Shown in pieces: positions 24,301 through 36,600 of a DNA stretch of 64,000 bases (position 1 is the first letter of the stretch; the number at the start of each line of letters is the position of its first letter). The notes under the pieces were generated by a model. The model did not search any database, had not been told where the DNA came from, and saw only the letters and a list, made by a program, of their open reading frames with translations. The position numbers and the translations under genes were made by a program. The DNA is from Paralvinella palmiformis. Taxonomy: Eukaryota > Annelida > Polychaeta > Terebellida > Alvinellidae. The DNA is taken from assembly GCA_025642065.1 (NCBI GenBank), contig JAODUP010000224.1, positions 618,501-682,500 of the forward strand, in the 5' to 3' direction.

Positions 24301-27300
24301 ACCGAGATTCAAACACGCTAGACCACGGAGGCGCCCCATTACTTTATGGAGGTGGTCTGGTCTGTTGTAACACATAAAATTAGAAAATTGATTTGCTATT
24401 GAAACACCATAACGATACAAACATTTAATGACTGGAAGTTCGGTGCCTACACTGATACTGAACATTAAGACAGAGTATCCTTATATCCAGACAGTACATT
24501 CCCAGTAGGCTGACGTCTGATCAAAATATTTTTAAACACAGGACTATAGCCATAACCAAAGTGAAGAACATAGTTGGCTGTTGTTAGCCTACTTTTGTAA
24601 TTTTTCATCCAGTTGACAGCTTTTAATATCAAGGTACCATAAGACTGGATCAACAACACACAAATACAGAAAAGTCTACTTAAAGCAAACCAGACCATGC
24701 TACCCTGGGCATACTCCCCGAACTACAAGCAAACTGGCTCGGTGGGTACATGAGTGAGTGATGGGAGTGAGTGATTGCTTTGGTACAAGTCACACCTGGA
24801 ATATATATGACTGAGAGGTTATTCCAGAGGGAAACGGGATCACCAGATAAAAGCCTTTATTACAGGATGAAACATTGCACTGATGCACAGATTTCAGCCT
24901 AGAAACTAAATGCCTGTAGTCTGATATGCTACCAAATTTCCTATTACTAGTGTGCCAAAATTAGCTAGAACCTTTTGACTTCCGAGGTAAAGTTCGACCA
25001 CCCCTATCCTCTAAAAAGAAAGCTTTGATTTAAATTTGGCCGAGTTCTCAGGGACTTGTTTACACTTTACTCCACGACAAGTGTCCACACATATTGTACA
25101 AGAGGATGAGACACGTATTGTTATAACACGACAGACATGGAGATACAAAGATGAAGTTACTGTCAGACACTCACCATATCCTTTATAGGGTGTGGACGAG
25201 TCAGGCATCGACATACACATGGATGGCGGATTATAACAATATCACGCGCACACGCAGAGAGTGAGATATACACACACAGAGGAGTGGATACAGGAACCAA
25301 CAACAACATGGGTAGAAAAGGATGAAAAACAATAAAGGTAGCGTTAGTGAGAACAACATTAGAACGAATAAGGTGATCATGTACATTTAAAAAACGTCAA
25401 CAGTCAAATATACAACACAAATTTGCAAACTCTAATTATGGTTAGTGAATCCAACTGAATTTAGCATCAAATCATTTTACATCAAAATTCATAACGATAA
25501 AGCTCAATCATAACTGTTACATTTTAGAATTTAATCTGCTTAGACTACAAATAGTAGTGTCTATGTGCATCTGAAGAAAAGCTGGCATCATCTTTAAAGA
25601 AATGTGACTCTTTCAAATACATGCCATAACTGAATATATACATTTTAGCCATAATAATTATGGTTCACACACACACAAACACACATACAGAGTCTGGCTC
25701 CATTATAAGGTTATGATTGTGGTCCATGAACATAAATCATATTGCACGTGGACCACATATGACAACAGTCTTTATCCAATAGCAAATGAGAGACTTTTAC
25801 TAGCCATGTCCTCAACTATTTTGCCCCATTTAAAAACATGACAATAGCCAAATAATTTAGGAAAATCAACTGATAATTGGTTATAATTTCACATAGCTGA
25901 CACAATAAAATCATTTCAATCTAATCCGAATCATGAACTGTTGCAATTTGACTAATGCTGATGTTGCCATGTTACCTAACTAAATGTCACTCTAAGTTGT
26001 TACTATTCTAGAAATTGCATCAAGTTGTATTCCCGTGTTAGATTCCTCATGATGTTGGATACAAATCAGAGCCAACCTGTTCTCTACACGTAATGAAAAT
26101 AATATAATTAAGAGTTGTGAACTGAGACACAAATACCAAAATTATTTTATTGGTGAAGGCACATCCGATGGTCTCAGGCGATTGTGTTTATTAAGTTAAC
26201 ATCAATTAGTATTACAGGTGTTAAATTATGGAACCAATTAGATGCAAATGTTCGCAATGTTAAAACAATTAATATTTTAAGCACATAATTAAGAATATGT
26301 TCAATTCTTTATATGATTGATACCGATGCTGAGGTATGTCTGTAATTTTATTTACCATCCAAATACAACATATACGATAAAATATACACAATATTATTGC
26401 TACAATAATTAATCATTTCAAAATTAAACTTATATGGATTTGTTGTTGTTTCATAAAGATATAATTATGTCTATTGACTATTCACATCTTTTTTTTTAAA
26501 ATTTGTCATGAATGTTTTTAACGTTATGTTAAGGGGGGATGCATTATATAAGCAATGCTTCAAGCATCTTCCTTTTCAGCATTCCATATGCGTGTGCTTT
26601 CATTAAATGTTGATATAGATGAATTGAATCGAACAGAACTGATCAATGCCACACCAACAGATGAGACGATCCAGATAAACGTGAGTTTGTTCTAACATGC
26701 AATTAAGCTCCGATTAAATATTAATTTTCCTAACTTATGTCAACAACTTGATGTATTGGGTATTGTGAGCGACTGTTGGTAATGGTTTTTGAGATATGGC
26801 AAATACAAATTGCTAAAACTTTGTATGAATTTTTGCTCTGTTCCTCTGATATGGAAGTACTTTAAGTGGAGTCGTTTCTGGAAAATATTGTGATTCCGAA
26901 TAATCAGGAATGAAACAGCCACTGAATTATATCTCCTTCTGCAATATACTGACCCAAGTTATAATGGAGCCAGACAGAACACACACGCGCACACACACAC
27001 ACAAAGTAAAAATTACAAACTTGGGAATTAACCTTTACAATGGAGAAAAGTAAAGTATTACTTCCAAGACACCAAACCAGCAAGCAAAAAAAAAACCCAT
27101 GCCGTACTAACCTTAGTTTTCAGCTCACTGGCTCGTGTTTCAAAGAGGTGTTCCAGTTTTTCAGTGTCAATCTTGACCTGGCCCATTTCCTTGCTGAGCT
27201 TTGACCAGATCGTTTCGGCTGTTCGACCTGAAGGCATATTGAACTCGGTCTTGGTCTCCTTCCAGTGGAGCTTTAGCGTTTTCTTGGTCTTCTTGTATGG

Positions 27301-28240
27301 GAATGGGGTGCTCGACGTGGCAGGACTCGCCTGTTTGCTGCTAGAGGCAAAGAGCGATGGGGGAGGGGGCGGTGGCGGGGGTGGGATGCCGGGTGGCGGG
27401 GGAGGCCCGGGCGGGGGTGGAATACCGCCTAACATTGGGGGAGGAGGCGGTGGTGGAAATGTGCCACTCGTATTAGTGCCACCGAGGCCCAGCTGCTGTA
27501 CATTTAAATAGTTGATATCATCTGCATCGGTCAGATCCGAGAAATCCATGCCTTGGATCTTGAAATCCCTCCTCATATGTTTCTCAATGGCCTCCCAGCG
27601 CAGATCAGTCTCCGACTTCTTTGGTGGAGGGGGCGATTTCGGCGCGGCCGGCTTTGGTGGAGGTCTGCTCGATGACTGGAGTCCCTCTTTGGCCTTCGAT
27701 AATAATCCAGACAGGTCTCCAGAAGGCTTAGCACCCATCTCCTGAGACTGATCCTGATGCTGACTGGACTGCAGCTTCTCGGTGGCTGACTGGATCTGAC
27801 CGGTGGTGTCAATGTTCGGTCGCTGCGAGGATGCCGATCCGGATTTCTGCTGACGGAGGCACTCCTTCCTCGACGACAGACTCTCACCGGGCTGCATCAT
27901 CGTGCTGGCATGGTCATCTCCAGATGGCGTAACTGCTGCTTCATTATTCTTCGTCATCTTGTACTTCATCATCCAGCGTGAGTTATTTGATTGATCGGGT
28001 GGCGGCAGGCCCATACCGGCGAACTCATCATGCAGTTTGGCATTGTCTTCGTCACGGAGAATACGCCTTCTCCGACTACGGCCACCGGTGGGTGCTGACA
28101 GCTCTTCTGAAATTGTTCATTAGAACATATTCACTTCTTTTTAAATAAAGGGTTCAGCTCACATAGGCAGAAGCACTATCTGATAAAAGTAAAAGTTATT
28201 AATAACCAGAGAAAGATTTAAAAAAGAAAGATTTGGCAGT

Positions 28241-28271
<31 letters not shown>

Positions 28272-31189
28272 ACACACACCAAGCCACGAACACATAACTA
28301 ACATCATTATTTAACTGTTAGTATTAATTAGCAAGATGAAACACAGGAGTAATCGTGGCAAAAGCATCATCAAACCATCGGCTTTTGCAATGACTGATTA
28401 ATAACGACATATCACTTATAACATGCAGCAAACATGCAATAAAGTCAAGATAATCCACATGTATGCCACACACAAGGAATTATGAGACGTAAGGTAAGGG
28501 ACACAATTGATAATTTCCATCTTATGAAGAGATTGAAAAATAGACATTTCATAATGAGTACACATGAACTAACGAAGACAATCAGTGTCATGAACTGGTC
28601 CGGTAAAACGCCAGATCTGTATTACATATAATCAAATCAAGGGCCTGCCAGTTTCGGTGAAGATGGATAAAAAGATCACATGAATTATTGTCAGTTTTAT
28701 TAAACAACCTGTGTACTAGTCATCAACACAAGGCAGCTGTATAACACAGCGAAACACGTGAAGGAACGTGTTGGGTTAGCTGGATATTTCAATTGTCAAC
28801 ACGTTAAATAGAAACACAACACCTACCTAGATGATTTGGACTAGAATTTACGGGATGTTTGCATACATCGGTGTTATGGTTGATCTTATCTGTGAGTGTG
28901 TGAGGAGGATTAGATGCTGGTATCTGAGGTGGAGTCCTCACGCCAGGAACAGCTTCTTTGTAGATGATCAAAATGTCACTGTTTTGCTTCCAGTTATCAC
29001 AGATGTGCTGCGGATCGGCTGATTGGTCAATACTGCTGCTGTCTCCTTGCTGATCAATTTGGGGCTGACTGGATGGTACTTGGGCATCATCATAACCACC
29101 GCTATCACCACCACCACCATCATCATCGCAACTGATGATCATGCCACCACGGAGTATATCTGCAGAATCTGGTATCTGAGATCCCGTTATCGTGCAGGTG
29201 TCTCTACCATCATTCTCAGAATGAGGCAATTCGTTGAGCTGACTAGATTCACAGAACACCTCGTCTTGGCTAGAACGCCAAACTTTTTCATGACTTGCAT
29301 CATTGTTATTGTTTAATAAACTGTCCTGCTCCACGTGATCAGATTTCTCACCAATCGGATCCGTTGGCGATATCAAGATATCAAACAAATTTAGAGAAGG
29401 CGGTGCCCTGACATCTTCGCTTGGTTCATTTAGATCACATGAGTTGCGCGAATCCATGTCTGTGGAGTAGTTATCAAACTTGGATGAGTCGGATGACCTA
29501 ATCGAGTCATTCCACCGGGAAGACTTTATAGATTGTTCACTAACTTGTTTATTTAACATGAGTGAACTATCCTGAGAGGTGTGCGATGCTGAAGGATATG
29601 ACTGGCTCGGCTTATCATTGGGTGATAATGACTGGTAGTCATGTGACTGATGTGGGTGATCGTGTGACTGAGATCGAGGAGTCACCGCCTCCAGTACACT
29701 ACTGTTTAACTGCGAGACGGATAACAACGAGTCATTAAACGTAGGTTTATAAGACAACAATACTGGATCTTTGTTACCTTTGGAATGTGTGTTTTTACTA
29801 GACCTTGATCCTGAATGACCGTGACTGGCTTTAGTTGCACTAGAGGAAACAGACGATCCCTTACTGTCTGTGCTATCCACACAGTTACCGGATAGCCGGT
29901 CGTTATTGTCTGATGGGCTCTTGAGCGATTCATTTTTAATCAACGCCGAACTGGTTTGTCCCGCTGATGTATCCGTTGCATTAGCCGAAAGTTTGCGGAG
30001 CTGATCCTTTAGTTTCTCTTGTTCCTGACGGAGCGATACGTTTCTACGGAGGCGATTCTGCCGATTTGGCTGCTTCTTGCGTGGAGTTGCGTACTGTGGA
30101 GAATGTGAGCTCAATGCTCCTTGTGGCGCTGAAGGATAGTGAACACAACATGCAAGAAAACACAAAGATAAACATGCCATTAGAAACAGGTAGGGGACAG
30201 GTATTGGTATAAATGCACAAACAGAAAAAAAATGTTAGAAATGAATTATTTACCAATTACGAGTAAAGAACCGTATAATTAGATGTGCCTGAAATAAACT
30301 GCTCATACAATATGTGATATATTACTAGCCTACATAATTTATATTTATCAAACCATATGCTCCCTACAAACTAGTCAGCATCATTTACAAGTTTTATGCC
30401 ATTTCAACTTCTGTGATGACTGAAATTCCAATTTTATTCCAAAAGACAACAGGCTAATAGAATCCACCCACATTGGTAATGTTCTAGCACAATTTCATCC
30501 AAGATTCAAAACTGACCTATCTCAACCATTCTAATCTAAAGGTTAACCTGCCACAAGGAGAAACAACTCATCTAGAAAGATTATGCCAACGGCGTTTTAA
30601 TCCATATTAAAAAAACAGTATGTGCATGTGGATAAGACGTGCACAGTGACAACTATAATTATAATGCAATCTGATCCCAAATAATATTATGTTGGGGAAG
30701 ACTCGTACAAGACAGACAGAGTTCTGGCATTTTGTCATCAAACACAGTTAGACACTTCTAGTGCCTTAAAGAAATGAAACTATGGGTACATGTTAGTTAT
30801 GTGTGGCACAGAGCAAAGACATCGCACATATTGTTTTAGCTCCAGAGTAACATTAGATTAAGACAGTTCAGAGTCCTGTGTTCGCTGTGGCAACTCGGGA
30901 CGTATCATAGATGACATCTAAAAATTCAGCAATTGGGTATGTCAACTGAAAAAATATCAGCTAAAATTGGGTGCGAGCTGATAAAACCAGCAGAAAATTA
31001 GTGTTGTAGAGCAAAAAAAGGTTTCTATCATCTGATTAAAAAACCCACAAATTCTGATATCAGTGGAAAACTGTTTGAAGGCAACAGCAAACACAGACAT
31101 TCAATTGGCCTCGTTTTTTGGTACATGCAAGACACTGAATTATGTTATTAAGAACTGTTTAACCTGACAGGAAGAGAAAAACATGCAGA

Positions 31190-31277
<88 letters not shown>

Positions 31278-32774
31278 CTCTGTGTGTGTGTGTCTGTGTG
31301 TGTGTTAAAAACACAAAATAACAACAAATTATGAAGATTTATGAATCTCAAAAATCCACAGAACAAAAGAACGCCATTGAATGGACGCCATGCCATTCAT
31401 AGTTTTACTACATACAAGTCCAGTTACGCTGAGCCAATTATAACATCATTTGATGCTAATAATAAATAATACGCACGTTTTTGTTGTTGCTGTTGTTGAA
31501 TCTCGGCGTACAATTGAGATGGCTGACCTGGTCTTCCCCAGGGAGGCTCGCGCTCTTCCCGGCTAAAATATAGCAAAACAATTATGGAATAAATGCCAGC
31601 GACAGACGCCACAACGTATAACGCGTAATCTTCTGCTGACATACTCAATATTTTAACTGAATTTATTATCTCCGTGGTCTAGCGGTAGCGTGTTGGACCG
31701 CAGATCACTACCACAGTGTTTGAATCTCGGCGTGGGCATATCTGAAGGGTGTTTCATCTCTGACTTCACCTCATTAGGTCACTCGGCCCATTTAGCCTAC
31801 CATGTGCACAAAATTTGCCATAGAACACCAATCTTCATTTTATCTCCATTTATGAATGCCATCAGGAACTTGGTGTCAGTGCTCCTTTTCATCATTAGCT
31901 ATAAGATGATCCTCTAAAGCAGACTATACAGTGACCAATAATAATAATAATAATAAAAATAGTGATAATGATGTAAATTTATTAAAGCACCCTTACTAAT
32001 AGATACACAATGTACACAATTAAGGTATTTGGTCAAAGGCTAATTGACAATTACATTGCTGTGCTACAGCTTAACGAAATACACATGGACAAAAACTGGA
32101 TTTTCCCCCTTTACTCACCACTTATGACATGCATGAGAACACCGGGATCAATTTCGAACTCCTCAACCCACACCATGATTATGGTTGTTTAGAAATTTAG
32201 TTGGAAAATATATGAATGTATAAAAGTGGCAGATGGGACACGCTACTCTTAGTGTTACAGAAATAAACATTTCCAATATTGAGAAGTTTTTACAACAAAA
32301 CAGAGCATGCTCCTGTTAGAAGCTGTGCCACTATTGGAAACCATACTACAAATAATGTTTCAGTTTGTCCCAGACATGGGGTCAATTCCAATCAATTCCA
32401 TTTGGTCAATTCCAATTCCACACCAAATTGATCAATTCCAGTTCCAACTCTTTTTTGCCTAATACTTTTTACCATGAGTAGGCACTCCGAGTACCTACTT
32501 GGATTACCTACTCCGAGTAGTTTATATTCCAAGTAGGATTGTCATGGAAGAAATATTTCCGAATTAATTTTTTTTATGGTAAATTAATTTGTGGATTTAA
32601 TTTTTTTGGCCCGTTCTATACATTGAACGGGGCTAAATTGCTAAATAGCAATATCTCTATATAGATTACAGGCATGCTATGTGGTGGTGTCAGATGTTGT
32701 GGGCAAAGCACACAGTATCTAGACCAGTTTAATTGGTTAAATGCTCACTTGGGGTGCCATGGTCAGTGTACATA

Positions 32775-32820
<46 letters not shown>

Positions 32821-33490
32821 AACCAAAGGTCTGGATCAATTTGGTTCCAGTATATTGGTAACACCACATGTAAGTGTTAACGTGGTAAAACAACAGTGCA
32901 AGCCTAACCACAAGGTGCTTTTAGCTAAAGAGATATTGGATGATATCAAGTGGTGGATCATAGTCTGGGTGTATCCCATGTAAGTGTATATTTTGTAATC
33001 ATCAAAGATGTGTTTATATTCCACTGTCCAGTAGGAGCCTTGAAACGAATGTTTTTGCGTATTTCCGCCCAGCAGAAATCCTGTGTTTACTTTCACAACC
33101 CTGTTGGGTACTAAACCACTCCATATTTTTTAAATAATCAATTCGAATTCCAGAATTGAATTGACCCCATATCTGGTTTGTCCTGTGTCTGAATTTACAT
33201 GCATTCCGGTGATAACATAATGTAGAAATTCTTACCTATCATCCGTAGATGTTGGCAGTCTGTTGGCCGCTATAAACTTCGATGTTGAAGCACTGGAGGG
33301 CCCAACTGAATGACGCCGACTTTTTCGACCTAATTCACTTTTTGCTCGAGGTGTATTTCTGTAAAAAGATACGGACATATATAGACCAAGTTGTAAGCAA
33401 AACAATCTGAACTGTTCATCAGTGACACAAACAATCATTTGTGATAAACATAAAGCTAGCAACAGGAAGAGCTAAAAAGCAGTGTGTATG

Positions 33491-33533
<43 letters not shown>

Positions 33534-33599
33534 CAATTAATCTGTATAATCAGGTAATATGGCTATTGCTAACTGAGATTTAATACAGATTGACTGAAC

Positions 33600-33634
<35 letters not shown>

Positions 33635-36600
33635 ATTTTTTTATAAATTTTAAATTTGTGTATCACACTTACTTTGGTAATACCATTTTAAAATTCTGAA
33701 CCTCTAACATGAAGTAAAGGCAAAACTTGTTAAAATATAATTGTTTACATCATAAGCTTTTAATGGTTGACTTATAATAACAGACTTATAATAACAGACT
33801 TATAATAACAGACTTATAATAACAGACTTATAATAACAGCCAGAGAACTGTGATGATTTGTAATTAGTAAAGCCAATTAATATTATAAATAACAATGATA
33901 CTGTATCTGATATGAATCAATATCAACTTCAAACAGTAACTGTATCGGGTCAATTCTAATTAGGAAAAACTTAAAGGAACAGTTCCCTCTCCACAAATAT
34001 GAATAAAATGTCTATTGCTCATAAAAGTAAGACCAGACCTGACAATATTATTCCCGAACTATACCCGACATCACAGATATGAGGAAATATTCCAAATTAA
34101 CGAAGGGTAGCCATTACGTCAGATCATACGATGGGAAGAAGTCATATGGCCTGATGTCAAGAGGACAAAGATCATCTAGCCATCTTCAGATCAAGTTAGG
34201 TTACGGATGCTCTGGGTTAGTGAATCTTGTGACCTATCTAGCCCTGGACTCATGCTACTATAATTATAGCTAACTCACAGAGTCATGAGTTCTTTTACAG
34301 AAATCTGACAACTCTGTATATACTTCATTCTACAACAACATAAACCACTATTGATCAGGAATTTTACTGTATTCTCTTCTTTTTTAGCCATTTCAGTATC
34401 ATTTGAGTTTGTTTGGATCGAGTATCCAGGTTTTTGCACCGACCATGGTTCCCACAGCCGAGGAAATATTATTCTCCAGGACATAATTCCATTTTCCAGG
34501 ACAAGATTACCATTATCCAGGAGAAAATATACAAGATTTAAAGGTAATAAATCAAGATACCTGTGAAAAGGCAAGAATGATTATTGACAATTTTATGGTA
34601 CAGCCTCCTCCTCACCCCTTCTAGCTGTCTGATCCAGCCACTTTTATTTAAATTTTAACTAACATGGGATATCAAGACTATGTACTGATACTCTTTTTCT
34701 TCTACAATTAGTTTTCTCCTACAGGCAAAATATTTATTCATGAGCTTTTTTTGTTCTAAGTGGATTTTTTCACAGGCAATATTGTTGTAGTCTACACTTC
34801 ATATCAGGTAACTTGATGAATAAGATAAACAAATTTCAGATGTTGATCCAGAATTAGTAGATGGAGGTGGAGGCAGTTCACTTAGGAGAGTTATTGCTCG
34901 CAGTAAAGATTCTAATGGCTAAATGCTAACATGTACGTTCATCTAAACATACAGAGTTTAGTTAGAGCACGTCATCTAATCATAACGTTTTATATTCAGT
35001 ACGCAATAACGGTGTTGGTTTGCTCATTCGGTGGATCTTCTGTTGTATATGTATATCTATGAGTAAAAAATTGAAACAAAAATGCAGTATCATCATGTTG
35101 GTTTAACGTTGACACTTAAGTTTACATAACAAAACTGTTTGTAGACATTTACCATAGAACACCTCATTATAATAGAATGTATAATACAATCATCACATAT
35201 TTGTTGACATAACTTTATGAATTACGTGTTTTTTCATACTTTATACGATTGTATATAAAGTTAACAATCTTGCTTTTCACCAATGGGGAGATGGGGGCAC
35301 TAATCAAGTATTTATATATATATATCAGGATACTTGACCTCTGGGTCAAACATGGGGTCAATTTAATTCCGGAACTGGAATTGATGGGCAATTCCAATTC
35401 CAAAATTGGAATTGGTTATTTAAAACAAAATGGGATTGCAATTGATAAATTTGGAATTGACGTTTGCTAGAAAAAGAAATTAAATCCACAAATTAATTTA
35501 CTCTTTAATTTTTTAAATCAGAAATATTTCTCCCATCACAATCCTACTTGGAATATAAACTCCTCGGAGTAGTTAATCAAAGTAAGTACCCGGATTAGCT
35601 ACTCGGAGTAAGTAGTAGGTCAAAAAAGAGTAGGTCAAAATGGAATTGATAAATTTGGAAATGGAATTGACAAATTTTATGTGGAATTGGATTTGACCAA
35701 AATGGAATTGATCCCATGTCTGCTCTGGGTACATACTGCCATTATCACACCTGACCCGGATCTCTGCCCGCCTAGTGTAGGGATCTTATGGCATCTGGTG
35801 TTAAATCCATGCCTGTTCTGATATCTGACTAATCTACGGTTTCTAACCCAGCAAACGATGTTGTTCTAGACTTCTTTTGAGATGAATGAAGTCCTGTATT
35901 CAAGATATTGGGAGCTTGGTTATTGCTAAGATCCACGTTGTTGGCTGCGTACTGCCGGACTGTACACCAGTGTACGGGCTCGACTTCCAACATAGTGGCA
36001 TAAACAAACTATCACCTGTCTGGTAAGTCAGGTGCGAAACCTCAATACTGTAATATTCATAAATATGTTTTTCCCCCTGAAATTATGCTTGGCTAACACC
36101 TGTTTACATCGTTATAACCGAGTCATACAAACAGCTCGTGTATGGTAACATCAGGTTTCAGGAGCTTCTGGTCTTTGTCAAGCTACTAAATGGTGGCGCC
36201 TACAGGTGATTAACAGTCAAATCATCAGCACTTTGAACTTGATGAACAAATCAGTATAGAGCGCAATTTGCGAGTGTGCCAACGGAGAACGGATACCAAT
36301 ATATATTGTTAGCATACCGTATGTTGTCGATCTGTTGTAAGATGGCCGACTCTTGGATGCCATCTTCCTGCTGTAAAACGGCCTCATAAATCTGGAACTG
36401 CTCCAACAAGTCAATGTTGGTACCATTACGATTCATGTGCTTCCGGATGATTTTTTCCATGCCTTGCTCCTCGAGGAGGTCGGTGACATCATAGAAGGAA
36501 TCCTGATCTGGTAATGCATTAAGCACCTGCAAAAGTAAAGCAAGCGATTTCCATTTAGTGAATACAAGTGAATTCTGACATAAAACCCGACTTCCCACTG

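Larger units (their letters stand above)
21537..27111 (-). other. FHOD intron 13
   Basis: 5.6 kb intron inside the FH2 coding region, GTTAGT...GAGCAG. Holds SINEs (22500, 24191, 24735), a 24-bp tandem duplication (22952), and an unexplained open frame behind a splice acceptor (23923-24091). Confidence 0.8.
31563..33235 (-). other. FHOD intron 10
   Basis: 1.7 kb, GTAAGA...TTTTAG. Holds the best family A SINE (31668) and the 805-bp hAT element (32371-33175), which ends only 60 bp from exon 10. Confidence 0.85.
33359..36317 (-). other. FHOD intron 9
   Basis: 3.0 kb, GTATGC...TTACAG. Holds (TA)n runs (33496-33531, 33603-33631), a 14-bp minisatellite (33769) and hAT element 2 (35347-35722). Confidence 0.85.

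Noticed and set aside
24465..24698. 77-codon minus-strand frame in intron 13
   Set aside because: No homology recognised, hydrophobic and Leu/Tyr/Ile-heavy as expected of AT-rich DNA, no splice signals at its edges.
25011..25220. Minus-strand frame ending in a GTGAGT donor (PYKGYG), considered as an FHOD cassette exon
   Set aside because: No convincing acceptor in front, no family match, and phase does not fit between exons 13 and 14 without frame loss.
27164..27511. Plus-strand glycine-rich frame
   Set aside because: It is the complement of the polyproline FH1 of FHOD exon 13; poly-Gly is the mirror of poly-Pro codons.
27573..27887. 104-codon minus-strand Arg/Ser-rich frame
   Set aside because: An out-of-frame reading of FHOD exon 13.
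31668..31740. Possible functional tRNA gene
   Set aside because: A-box is perfect, but there is no acceptor-stem pairing or complete cloverleaf, and the sequence continues into a body shared with other SINE copies.
33769..33838. Repeat array considered as CRISPR-like
   Set aside because: Units are 14 bp and directly adjacent without spacers, in a eukaryotic intron: a minisatellite.
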